Origin: Natronohydrobacter sp.
Lineage (GTDB): Bacteria; Pseudomonadota; Alphaproteobacteria; Rhodobacterales; Rhodobacteraceae
Direction of reading: 5' to 3'
DNA: 17,348 bases
Assembly (NCBI GenBank): GCA_007123015.1
Contig: SKSL01000251.1
Coordinates: 1 to 17,348, forward strand
Shown: positions 1 to 6,004 of the stretch, one piece after another
Position numbering within the stretch: the first letter of the stretch is position 1
Layout: the number at the start of each line of letters is the position of its first letter
Notes under the pieces: model-generated
The model's database searches: none
What the model saw: the letters and a program-made list of their open reading frames with translations, nothing else
What the model was told of the DNA's origin: nothing
Made by a program: the position numbers and the translations under genes

Positions 1-2
1 AA

Positions 3-608
3 CTCGACCGCCAATGGATCGGCATCGACGTCACCCATCTGGCCATCGGCCTGATCGAAAAACGCCTGCGCGACGCTTTCGAGGAAGTCCAGTTCACCAC
101 CCACGGCGTGCCGCAAGACCTTGCCGGCGCGCGCGATCTGGCCGCTCGGGGCCGGGCCGACAAGAATTACTATTTCGAATTCGAGAAATGGGCGCTCTCG
201 CTCATCGCAGCGCAACCCGGCAACCTGTCGAAGAAAGGCGCCGATCGCGGCATCGACGGCAATATCTATTTCGGCAAGACGAACCGCGCCATTGTCTCGG
301 TCAAGGCGGGCGACAATGTGGGCGTGTCCATGATCCGCGACCTGCGCGGCACCATCGAACGCGAGCGCGCCGATATCGGCATTTTCCTGACCCTGACACC
401 CCCCACCAAACCCATGACGTCAGAGGCCGCAGCCGCTGGCCAGTTCGAAATGGACGGCTTCTCGCCGGTCCCGCGCATCCAGATTGTCAGCATCGAAGAC
501 GCCCTCGCCCTGCGCGACCGCTCCGTGCGCCTGCCCGCCCGCCGCGATGACACCTTCAAGAAGGCCCGCCGCGAAAGCAACAGCAGTCAGGGCGCGCTTG
601 ATCTGTAA
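3..608 (+). CDS. DNA methyltransferase with C-terminal Mrr-like nuclease domain (5' end missing)
   Basis: This is the last 201 residues of a longer protein whose start lies left of the window. The first visible residues, RQWIGIDVTHLAIGLI, match the end of the catalytic domain of site-specific adenine/cytosine-N4 DNA methyltransferases. About 50 residues later comes a second module with FEKWALSLIAA, GADRGIDG (Asp at visible residue 85) and IVSVKAG (Lys at 101), then RDLRGTIERERADIG. The spaced D...(S)VK is the PD-(D/E)XK nuclease signature of the Mrr_cat type, with Ser where Glu or Gln is usual. The protein therefore probably combines DNA methylation with a nuclease-like fold, either as a one-polypeptide restriction-modification enzyme or as a methylase with a degenerate nuclease tail. 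The methylase motifs (FxGxG, DPPY) are outside the window, so type and specificity cannot be given. The stop is followed by a 108-bp gap before the next gene. Confidence 0.82.
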   Translation, partial: LDRQWIGIDVTHLAIGLIEKRLRDAFEEVQFTTHGVPQDLAGARDLAARGRADKNYYFEFEKWALSLIAAQPGNLSKKGADRGIDGNIYFGKTNRAIVSVKAGDNVGVSMIRDLRGTIERERADIGIFLTLTPPTKPMTSEAAAAGQFEMDGFSPVPRIQIVSIEDALALRDRSVRLPARRDDTFKKARRESNSSQGALDL

Positions 609-654
609 GCCCGCATCAGCCCATCCTGCCTGCGACATATCGTCATGTTTGAAT

Positions 655-720
655 TCATGCATACTCCTGTCAGCCTGCGCGCGACCGGACCAACCCGGCA
701 CAGACAGGAGTATTCCATGA
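655..720 (+). promoter_or_regulatory. Inverted repeat sequestering the RBS and start codon of the DsrE-like gene
   Basis: ATACTCCTGTC (661-671) and GACAGGAGTAT (703-713) are perfect 11-bp inverted repeats with a 31-nt loop. After a small internal loop (660 against 714-715), TCATG (655-659) pairs with CATGA (716-720). The 3' arm contains the whole Shine-Dalgarno AGGAG (706-710) and the ATG at 717. If the transcript starts upstream of about 655, the folded leader would hide both signals needed for translation, as in RNA thermometers and other cis-acting translational switches. The loop has a further possible 4-bp CCGG/CCGG pairing. The repeat is seen directly; a regulatory role is inferred. A DNA operator for a dimeric repressor is the alternative. 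Confidence 0.55.
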
Positions 721-1154
721 CCTTCCCCCGCCCTTTTACCGCCGCAGCCCTCGCGCTGACCCTCGCCACCCCCGCTTTCGCCGAGAACGCGGAAAAGCTT
801 GTGACGGTCGTCACTTCCGAGAACCCCCAGACGCAACTGATGGCCATGGTCCTGACTGCCCAAGCGGTCGAGCAAGGCGCGGAAACCCGCATCCTGCTCT
901 GCGGCCCTGGTGGCGATCTGGCCCTGATCGACGCACCAGAGTCCGCCACCGCCCCCCAACCCCCGCGCGACGCCAGCCCCCAGGGCATGCTGCAAATGCT
1001 GATGGCAAATGGCGTGACGGTCGAAGTCTGCGCGATCTACCTGCCCGGCCTGGGCGCCACGCCGGAAGTGCTGATCGAAGGCGTCACAGTCGCCCAGCCC
1101 CCCGCCATGGCCGGTGCCATGATGGACGAGGATGCCCGCGTCTGGTCCTTCTGA
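717..1154 (+). CDS. Secreted DsrE/DsrF-like family protein
   Basis: This 145-residue protein has a clear Sec signal peptide (MTFPRP, then an Ala/Leu-rich core ending TPAFA), with likely cleavage after Ala22, so it should act in the periplasm. The mature part resembles the DsrE/YchN fold: LVTVVTSENPQTQLMAMVLT, then AVEQGAETRILLCGPGGDLAL, and near the end GVTVEVCAIYLPGLG. The two Cys residues (in LLCGPGG and VEVCAIY) sit where DsrE-family proteins often carry sulfur-handling Cys, but sulfur transfer is not proven. I chose ATG 717 because AGGAG lies 6 nt upstream and the signal peptide begins there; in-frame ATGs at 645 and 657 would put non-hydrophobic sequence in front of it. Its RBS lies in a long inverted repeat. 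It is transcribed away from the methylase gene, with no obvious partner. Confidence 0.75.
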   Translation: MTFPRPFTAAALALTLATPAFAENAEKLVTVVTSENPQTQLMAMVLTAQAVEQGAETRILLCGPGGDLALIDAPESATAPQPPRDASPQGMLQMLMANGVTVEVCAIYLPGLGATPEVLIEGVTVAQPPAMAGAMMDEDARVWSF

Positions 1155-1163
1155 CCTGACCCA

Positions 1164-1192
1164 TTCATCCTTGTAAAAATATCCTCAGGGGG
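1164..1192 (+). repeat. Conserved 3'-end element, copy 1 (after the DsrE-like gene)
   Basis: TTCATCCTTG starts 9 nt after the stop codon and is followed by TAAA, AATATCC and a GGGGG run. The same arrangement occurs after aroG (6850-6878) and after the IorB-like gene (16550-16576), always in sense orientation to the gene it follows and always ahead of a GC-rich hairpin. The copies differ mainly in the few bases between TTCATCCTTG and AATATCC, including a 1-nt indel. I recall similar strings downstream of genes in other Rhodobacteraceae but cannot verify this here. Function unknown; 3'-end formation or stability is the obvious guess. Confidence 0.75.
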
Positions 1193-1212
1193 TGAATTGG
1201 GCCACAGGCCCA

Positions 1213-1236
1213 AGAGGGGGCGCGAGCGCCCCCTTT
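1213..1236. terminator. GC-rich hairpin between convergent genes
   Basis: GGGGGCG (1216-1222) pairs with CGCCCCC (1227-1233) around a CGAG loop, extendable by three weaker pairs, and TTT follows on the plus strand. A second small hairpin, TTGGGCC-ACA-GGCCCAA, lies just before it (1197-1213). It sits between the DsrE-like gene and the convergent lipoprotein gene and overlaps the latter's stop codon (1235-1237), so it may terminate both. The T-run is short on the plus strand and absent on the minus strand, so efficiency is uncertain. Confidence 0.6.
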
Positions 1237-1744
1237 ACCCGCTTTCCGCCAGACGCGATGGGCAATCCCGGCGCACTTCCCGCTGCCGCAGCCCAGTTGC
1301 AACCAGCATGCAGCGGTCGCGCGCCTCATAGTAATAGCCCCGCGCATACCACATCACGGCGCGATCAATATTGCCGTCCGACAGCATCCAGGCCCCGCGC
1401 AGATAGCGCCCGGCATAGGTCAGATTGGTCTCGGCATCGAGCAGTTGCTCCGGGCTACCCCGAAACCCCATCTGCCGCGCTGTCTGCGGCAGGATTTGCA
1501 TCAGCCCCCAATAGGGCCCATTGCGCGCGCGCGGCCGGTAATCGCTCTCGCGCTGGATCACCCGGTGCAGCAGCGCTTCGGGGATGTCATGTTTCGCGGC
1601 ATATTTGACCACCAGCCGCCGCATCTCGGGGGTCTCGCCGGGATAAAGCGCTGCAGGCGCAGGCGCGCGGGTCACATCGGGGGCGCGCCCCCCACAGGCC
1701 GCGATGCTGGCACAGATCAAGGCAAGACACAGGTAGCGGATCAT
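1235..1744 (-). CDS. Lytic transglycosylase (SLT domain) lipoprotein
   Basis: This 169-residue protein is a small lipid-anchored peptidoglycan-cleaving enzyme. The N-terminus is hydrophobic and ends in a lipobox, SIAAC, with Cys17 as the lipidation site; Ala at +2 or a nearby residue gives no inner-membrane retention signal, so outer-membrane anchoring is likely. From about residue 40 it follows the soluble lytic transglycosylase (goose lysozyme-like) pattern: RVIQRESDYRP with catalytic Glu66, GPYWGLMQILPQTAR (the GLMQI signature), then NLTYAGRYLRG and MWYARG. Family members break the MurNAc-GlcNAc bond to form 1,6-anhydro ends, for wall turnover or to make room for assemblies. The ATG lies 6 nt past the stop of the TfoX-like gene, so the two are probably co-transcribed; there is no strong RBS of its own, which suggests translational coupling. 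Its 3' end overlaps a hairpin shared with the convergent neighbour. Confidence 0.85.
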   Translation of the reverse strand: MIRYLCLALICASIAACGGRAPDVTRAPAPAALYPGETPEMRRLVVKYAAKHDIPEALLHRVIQRESDYRPRARNGPYWGLMQILPQTARQMGFRGSPEQLLDAETNLTYAGRYLRGAWMLSDGNIDRAVMWYARGYYYEARDRCMLVATGLRQREVRRDCPSRLAESG

Positions 1745-1750
1745 CCGGGG

Positions 1751-2086
1751 TCACTCTCGCATAGGCGCTGGCACCACGCCGATTTCGTCAAGAATCGCGT
1801 CCAGCGGGTCAGTTTCAGGGATATTCTCGACTTTCAGCTGATCGAAGCGCGCGCGAAGCCGCGCTTTCTCAGCGCCCTTGCAATCGTTCCAGGGCCGTCC
1901 CTGAAGCCCCATTTCCAGCACATAATACCCAATGAAATGGGGTTTGTGACCAGCGCGCAGCAAGCGCGCGTAAGCCGCATCTGTGCCCAGCGCCCGCAGC
2001 TCTTCGGCGCTGGCAATCCCCACAGCCGCAAAGGCGGCCTCCATCGCCGGGCCGAGATTGCAAATCAATGAAATCGGGCTGGACAT
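1751..2086 (-). CDS. Stand-alone TfoX C-terminal-domain protein
   Basis: This 111-residue protein matches the C-terminal domain of TfoX/Sxy proteins: ISLICNLGPAMEAAFAAVGI, EELRALGTDAAYARLL, then HFIGYYVLEMGLQGRPWND. This helical region resembles helix-hairpin-helix folds. In gammaproteobacteria full TfoX/Sxy works with CRP to switch on competence genes. Here the N-terminal TfoX domain is missing, so a competence role cannot be assumed. I chose the ATG at 2086 because the domain begins directly there; the reading frame stays open to 2257, but the upstream residues do not look like family sequence. The RBS is weak. The gene is followed after 6 nt by the lytic transglycosylase gene. Upstream, an intrinsic terminator (2162-2187) separates it from the small 51-codon unit, so it probably has its own promoter between 2087 and 2161; I could not pick a convincing one. 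Confidence 0.78.
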   Translation of the reverse strand: MSSPISLICNLGPAMEAAFAAVGIASAEELRALGTDAAYARLLRAGHKPHFIGYYVLEMGLQGRPWNDCKGAEKARLRARFDQLKVENIPETDPLDAILDEIGVVPAPMRE

Positions 2087-2161
2087 GGGTCTACCGCACA
2101 GGACTGCCAGAGCAGAATCAACTGGGTAAGGATACCCGTTGAAACACCATGCGCCCAGAGG

Positions 2162-2187
2162 AAAACCAGCGCAGGTCAGAGCGCTGG
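2162..2187 (-). terminator. Intrinsic terminator after the 51-codon ORF
   Basis: Read on the minus strand, CCAGCGC and GCGCTGG form a perfect 7-bp stem around an 8-nt loop, directly followed by TTTTCC. It lies 55 nt after the stop codon of the small ORF (2242-2397) and before the TfoX-like gene, the right place to end that unit. Confidence 0.6.
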
Positions 2188-2241
2188 GGCGCTTATGGCG
2201 GAAACCGGCGCATGATCCGACACAGCGCGCCGGGTCAGCGT

Positions 2242-2397
2242 TCAGATCAGGCCCCAATCCGTGAAGCGCACGCCTGCATCACGCGCAAGCGCATTGCGCG
2301 GATGACCCGGACGCGAATCTGCGCTCAGGCGCGGCTGCGTGCCAGGGCGATGTGGATGAGTCGGCCGCGGGGTCAAGGCAGGGGCACTCTGGCGCAT
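2242..2397 (-). CDS. Small Pro/Arg-rich ORF of 51 codons, unrecognised
   Basis: This ORF fills most of an otherwise empty 441-bp stretch between the TfoX-like gene and serS. Its ATG has a strong Shine-Dalgarno AGGAG at 2405-2409 with 7-nt spacing. The product is basic and rich in Pro, Arg and His at the N-terminus (MRQSAPALTPRPTHPHRPG) and ends in RFTDWGLI. I see no signal peptide, membrane segment or known domain. A possible promoter lies upstream (2444-2471) and an intrinsic terminator downstream (2162-2187), giving a predicted transcript of about 275 nt. It could be a real small protein, the leader peptide of a regulatory RNA, or an sRNA locus in which the ORF is chance. The remaining parts of the stretch (2087-2161, 2188-2241, 2472-2527) hold nothing else I can support. 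Confidence 0.42.
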   Translation of the reverse strand: MRQSAPALTPRPTHPHRPGTQPRLSADSRPGHPRNALARDAGVRFTDWGLI

Positions 2398-2443
2398 GGG
2401 ATCTCTCCTGATGAAGATTGTCGATCCGCTCAGTAAGCCTGCG

Positions 2444-2471
2444 AATCATGGCACAAATCAGGCGCTGGCAA
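2444..2471 (-). promoter_or_regulatory. Possible sigma70-type promoter for the 51-codon ORF
   Basis: On the minus strand TTGCCA (2466-2471) and ATGATT (2444-2449) are separated by 16 bp. The -35 is close to consensus and the -10 is poor. Transcription would start near 2437, about 40 nt ahead of the small ORF. serS ends at 2528 on the same strand with no clear terminator, so read-through from serS is the alternative source of transcript. Confidence 0.3.
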
Positions 2472-2527
2472 GGATTTGTTAACCAAGATTACAGCTGCCC
2501 GCGCTGTCCTCCTGTTCTGTGATATGA

Positions 2528-3820
2528 TCATACCATATTGCCTTCGGCCGTGATTCGGCCACGACCGCGCAGATAGGGGTGCAGCACTTCAGGCAGTATG
2601 ACCGAGCCATCGGCCTCTTGCCCATTCTCCAGCACAGCGATCAGACAGCGCCCGACTGCCACACCCGACCCATTCAGCGTATGCAGGAATTCAGGCTTGC
2701 CACCCCCCTCGGGTCGGAACCGGGCATTCATGCGCCGGGCCTGAAAATCGCCGCAGGTCGACACAGACGAGATTTCCCGATACCGCGCCTGCCCAGGCAA
2801 CCAGACTTCGATATCATGCGTTTTCTGCGCGCCGAAACCCATATCCCCAGTGCACAGCACCATCGTGCGATATGGCAGCCCAAGCTTTTCCAGCACAGTT
2901 TCCGCACAGCGCGTCATGCGGTCATGTTCCGCAAGGCTCTGATCCGGATGCGTGAGCGAGACCATTTCGACCTTTTCGAACTGGTGCTGGCGCAGCATGC
3001 CCGTTGTGTCCTTGCCCGCACTACCTGCTTCCGAACGGAAACACAGCGTATGCGCGCAAAATCGCAGCGGCAGGCGCGCAGCGTCCAGGATCTCGCCCGC
3101 GGCGAAGTTGGTCAGCGTCACTTCCGACGTCGGGATCAACCACCAACCATTCGTGGTCTGATAGCTGTCTTCGGCGAATTTCGGCAATTGCCCTGTGCCA
3201 TACATGGCCTCATCGCGCACCAGAACCGGACTGTTCACTTCGCGCAGGCCATGCTCTTCGATATGCAGATCCAGCATGAATTGCGCGAGCGCCCGATGCA
3301 GCCGGGCCACTGCGCCACGCAGCACCACGAAACGCGCGCCTGAAAGTTTCGCCGCTGTCGCGAAATCCATATCCGCCGCCACGCCTGCGATCTCGAAATG
3401 CTCTTTGGGCTGGAAATCCGGATCGCGCGGGCTGCCCCAGCGACGCAATTCGACATTCCCGGTCTCGTCCGCCCCGTTCGGCACCTCGGCCAAAGGTAAA
3501 TTGGGCAGCGTTTCCAGCAGGGCCGTCAGAGCAGCATCGCCCTTGCGCGCCTCTTCTTCCAGCGCTGCGATTTCAGCTTTCTTGTCGCTCACCAAGGCCC
3601 GCAACCGGGCGAATTCGGCCTCATCGCCCTGCGCTTTTGCAGCGCCAACCTCTTTCGAGGCCAGCTTCTGCGCAGCTTTCGCGGCTTCTGCCTGCATGAT
3701 CGCTGTGCGCCGTGACTGATCAATGCGCAATATCTCATGCGCGACCGGTTCAAGACCACGGCGCGCGAGTGCTGCATCGAAGCTGTCAGGAGTGTCGCGA
3801 ATGGCGCGGATATCATGCAT
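2528..3820 (-). CDS. serS: Serine--tRNA ligase
   Basis: This 430-residue cytosolic class II aminoacyl-tRNA synthetase charges tRNA-Ser, and tRNA-Sec where present, with serine using ATP. The N-terminus MHDIRAIRDTPDSFDAAL starts the tRNA-binding region, followed by a Lys/Ala/Glu-rich antiparallel coiled coil over residues of about 30-100. The catalytic core shows the motif 1 region REVNSPVLV, motif 2 CFRSEAGSAGKDTTGMLRQH and QFEKVEM, and motif 3 LNGSGVAVGRCLIAVLEN. Length is normal for bacterial SerRS. I chose ATG 3820 because GAGGA lies about 9 nt upstream and the protein begins there as in the family; the frame continues 13 codons further upstream but without a family match. The gene is divergent from ppx, with 176 bp between them. 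Proteobacterial synthetase genes normally lack T-box leaders and I see none. Confidence 0.98.
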   Translation of the reverse strand: MHDIRAIRDTPDSFDAALARRGLEPVAHEILRIDQSRRTAIMQAEAAKAAQKLASKEVGAAKAQGDEAEFARLRALVSDKKAEIAALEEEARKGDAALTALLETLPNLPLAEVPNGADETGNVELRRWGSPRDPDFQPKEHFEIAGVAADMDFATAAKLSGARFVVLRGAVARLHRALAQFMLDLHIEEHGLREVNSPVLVRDEAMYGTGQLPKFAEDSYQTTNGWWLIPTSEVTLTNFAAGEILDAARLPLRFCAHTLCFRSEAGSAGKDTTGMLRQHQFEKVEMVSLTHPDQSLAEHDRMTRCAETVLEKLGLPYRTMVLCTGDMGFGAQKTHDIEVWLPGQARYREISSVSTCGDFQARRMNARFRPEGGGKPEFLHTLNGSGVAVGRCLIAVLENGQEADGSVILPEVLHPYLRGRGRITAEGNMV

Positions 3821-3933
3821 CTGTTCTGTCCTCTTGCCGTCGCGCGTCTTATGCCGCATCCCGCACCGGGGCGGAAGAGCTGACGCGGCAATATGCCCGA
3901 CAGCGCGAAGGGGCGCAGAGCCCTCGCGAAAGA

Positions 3934-3962
3934 TTGACCTTGCCTGTCACCGCGCGTTAGGT
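3934..3962 (+). promoter_or_regulatory. Candidate sigma70-type promoter of ppx
   Basis: TTGACC (3934-3939) and TTAGGT (3957-3962) are 17 bp apart; the -35 matches the consensus at five of six positions and the -10 is weak. The predicted start near 3969 leaves a leader of about 28 nt containing the RBS AGGAG (3984-3988). The rest of the serS-ppx gap contains no convincing serS promoter. Confidence 0.45.
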
Positions 3963-3996
3963 TTGCACTGACTGATGTCAGACAGGAGAGCCCCCG

Positions 3997-5601
3997 ATGG
4001 ATGGCAATTCGCTCGCAGAACTGGCGAGCGCCTCAGAGCCGGAGATACCGGGCTTTTTCGACACACCTCTGTTTGCAGACCCTCAGGCCCGCGCATTGGC
4101 GCAGGTGGGCGTAATTGATGTCGGCTCAAACTCGATCCGGCTGGTCGTCTTCGATGGTGCGGCCCGCAGCCCGGCCTATTTCTTCAACGAAAAAGTGCTG
4201 TGCGGTCTGGGCCGGGGGCTGGCGGAAACCGGCAGGCTGAACCCCGAAGGCCGGGTGCGTGCCATGGCCACCTTGAAACGCTTTGCGCTGCTGGCCAAGG
4301 GCATGAAACTGACCAATCTGACCATGGTTGCGACTGCAGCGATGCGCGAGGCCAAAGACGGCCAAGAATTCCGCGCCGAAATCGAACGCGAGACTGGCCT
4401 GCGCATGCGTGTGATCGACGGCCCGGAAGAAGCGCGGTTGTCGGCGCAGGGCGTGCTGACAGGCTGGCCCGAAGCAGAAGGGCTGGTGTGCGATATTGGC
4501 GGCAACAGCATGGAACTGGCTGTGATCGGCGAAGGGCGCGTGCATCGCGCGGTCAGCTCGGGGCTGGGACCGTTCCGCCTGCAACAGATCCCCGGCGGCA
4601 AGAAGGGTCTGCGCCAGCATGTGGCCGAAGTGCTGGGGGGCTTGCGGGACCAGACCGGCAACCACCATGATGCGCTCTATCTGGTGGGTGGGTCGTGGCG
4701 CGCCATCGCGCGGCTTGACATGGAGCGGCGCAATTACCCGCTCAAAGTGCTGCATGAATATGCGATGACGCCGAAATCCATCCGCAAGACCATCGACTGG
4801 ATCGCAGATCAGGACATGGCCAAACTGCGGGCTCTGACAGGCATTTCCGAAGAACGCATAAGCCTGGTGCCGCTGGCCGCACAAGTGCTGCGGCAACTGG
4901 TGCATATGTTCAGCCCAAAACAGGTGTATATTTCAAGCTATGGGATCCGCGAGGGGATCCTCTATGAACAGATGCCCGATGGCCTGCGCACCCGCGACCC
5001 ACTGATCGAAGCCTGTCACTTCATGGAACATAGCAGCGCGCGTATCCCGGGCTTTGGCAAGAAGCTCTATGACTTCCTGCTGCCGCTCTATCGCAATCGC
5101 CCGCCAGAGCGGCTGCGTCTGATCCGCGCGGCCTGTCTGTTGCATGATGTGAACTGGCGCGCGCATCCCGATTACCGGGCCGATGCCTGTTTCGACATTA
5201 CCACCCGCGCCAATCTGGGCGGGCTTGATCATCAGGGGCGCATCTATCTGGGCGTGGCCCTGATGTATCGCTACAAGACCAACGGCATGGCCCCGCGCAT
5301 GAAGGACTTGGCCGCCCTGCTGGACGAGCGCGACGTGAAAGAGGCGAAAATGCTGGGCCGCGCACTGCGCTTCGGGGCGATGTTCTCTATGGATGGGCCG
5401 GAAAATGCCGGGGAATTGCGCTTTTATCCCAAGAAGAAAGTGCTCGAACTGGTGCTTGAGCGCGAGATGCAGGCCCTGTTCACCGAAGTGGCTGAACAGC
5501 GTTTTGCATCGCTTGCCAACCAGATCGGCGCCCAATCGAAAACCCGGATCCGCCGCGTCGCCCGCGAGAAAGAGTCAGATCTCGAAGGGCGCGCTCTCTG
5601 A
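3997..5601 (+). CDS. ppx: Exopolyphosphatase of the Ppx/GppA family
   Basis: This 534-residue cytosolic enzyme is predicted to release terminal phosphate from polyphosphate and possibly hydrolyse pppGpp. It shows the ASKHA-fold signatures: GVIDVGSNSIRLVVFDG (phosphate 1 loop, residues of about 38-54), ATAAMREAKDG (112-122), GPEEARLSAQGV with the catalytic-region Glu residues (142-153), and DIGGNSMEL (166-174, phosphate 2 loop). The C-terminal half, including RAACLLHDVNWRAHPDYR, is the HD-like helical domain of long Ppx proteins. The first 35 residues are a divergent acidic extension. ATG 3997 has AGGAG at 3984-3988. The gene is a lone plus-strand gene between serS (divergent) and a small periplasmic gene (convergent); the last 27 bp overlap that neighbour. 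In many alphaproteobacteria rlmE follows ppx, but it does not here. Ppx and GppA activities cannot be told apart from sequence alone. Confidence 0.92.
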   Translation: MDGNSLAELASASEPEIPGFFDTPLFADPQARALAQVGVIDVGSNSIRLVVFDGAARSPAYFFNEKVLCGLGRGLAETGRLNPEGRVRAMATLKRFALLAKGMKLTNLTMVATAAMREAKDGQEFRAEIERETGLRMRVIDGPEEARLSAQGVLTGWPEAEGLVCDIGGNSMELAVIGEGRVHRAVSSGLGPFRLQQIPGGKKGLRQHVAEVLGGLRDQTGNHHDALYLVGGSWRAIARLDMERRNYPLKVLHEYAMTPKSIRKTIDWIADQDMAKLRALTGISEERISLVPLAAQVLRQLVHMFSPKQVYISSYGIREGILYEQMPDGLRTRDPLIEACHFMEHSSARIPGFGKKLYDFLLPLYRNRPPERLRLIRAACLLHDVNWRAHPDYRADACFDITTRANLGGLDHQGRIYLGVALMYRYKTNGMAPRMKDLAALLDERDVKEAKMLGRALRFGAMFSMDGPENAGELRFYPKKKVLELVLEREMQALFTEVAEQRFASLANQIGAQSKTRIRRVAREKESDLEGRAL

Positions 5602-5955
5602 GCCCTCTGTCTTTGGTTCAGGCGCGGGATCGTCGGGATCGAGCGCAGGATCGTCAGCACTGCGGCGCCTGATCAGGATATCGCCATTCGGCAGCACTTC
5701 AGGTGGGTGATACTGCGCCATCCCCCGCATGCGATCCAGAAACCCCTGCACTTCAGGCTCCAACGCGTCAAGACCGCGCTCAAGTTCTCGGATCTGAGGC
5801 TCGATCTCGGTCATGAAATCACGCAGCATGCTCCCGAAAAAATCAAGCAGTGGCTGCGCCGGGGCCGCATCGCGGGGTATGTCAGGCGCATCCTCGGCCT
5901 GTGCAGGCAGGATCAGCATGGCGGCGATCAGGGTTGGCAGAAGAACATGGCGCAT
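5575..5955 (-). CDS. Small periplasmic protein of unknown function
   Basis: This 126-residue protein has a Sec signal peptide (MRHVLLPTLIAAMLILPAQA, cleavage after Ala20). The mature part is acidic: an amphipathic helical stretch PLLDFFGSMLRDFMTEIEPQ then REL-rich heptad-like sequence, a conserved-looking block PPEVLPNGDILIRRR, and an Asp/Pro/Glu-rich tail. I recall Rhodobacterales proteins with a signal peptide, helical middle and LPNGDIIIRR block that databases label 'AAA+ family ATPase'. There is no Walker A or B motif, so that name would be wrong. The function is unknown. The start at 5955 fits the signal peptide but has a poor RBS; GTG at 5973 or ATG at 6033 are alternatives. It lies 49 bp downstream of the J-domain gene on the same strand and may be co-transcribed with it. 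Its last 27 bp overlap the end of ppx. Confidence 0.75.
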   Translation of the reverse strand: MRHVLLPTLIAAMLILPAQAEDAPDIPRDAAPAQPLLDFFGSMLRDFMTEIEPQIRELERGLDALEPEVQGFLDRMRGMAQYHPPEVLPNGDILIRRRSADDPALDPDDPAPEPKTEGSESAPFEI

Positions 5956-6004
5956 CCTGTGAATGTAGGACACCCACAGCCCTGATACCAGAACCGCGCC
6001 ATGA

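Noticed and set aside
645..716. N-terminal extension of the DsrE-like protein from ATG 645 or 657
   Set aside because: It would place 24 or 20 non-hydrophobic residues before a good signal peptide, while ATG 717 has a well-spaced AGGAG.
2087..2257. Longer TfoX-like protein starting at 2257
   Set aside because: The extra 57 residues are unlike the family and include the terminator hairpin of the upstream unit.
3821..3996. T-box or other riboswitch ahead of serS
   Set aside because: No T-box sequence or specifier stem is visible, and proteobacterial synthetase genes normally lack them.
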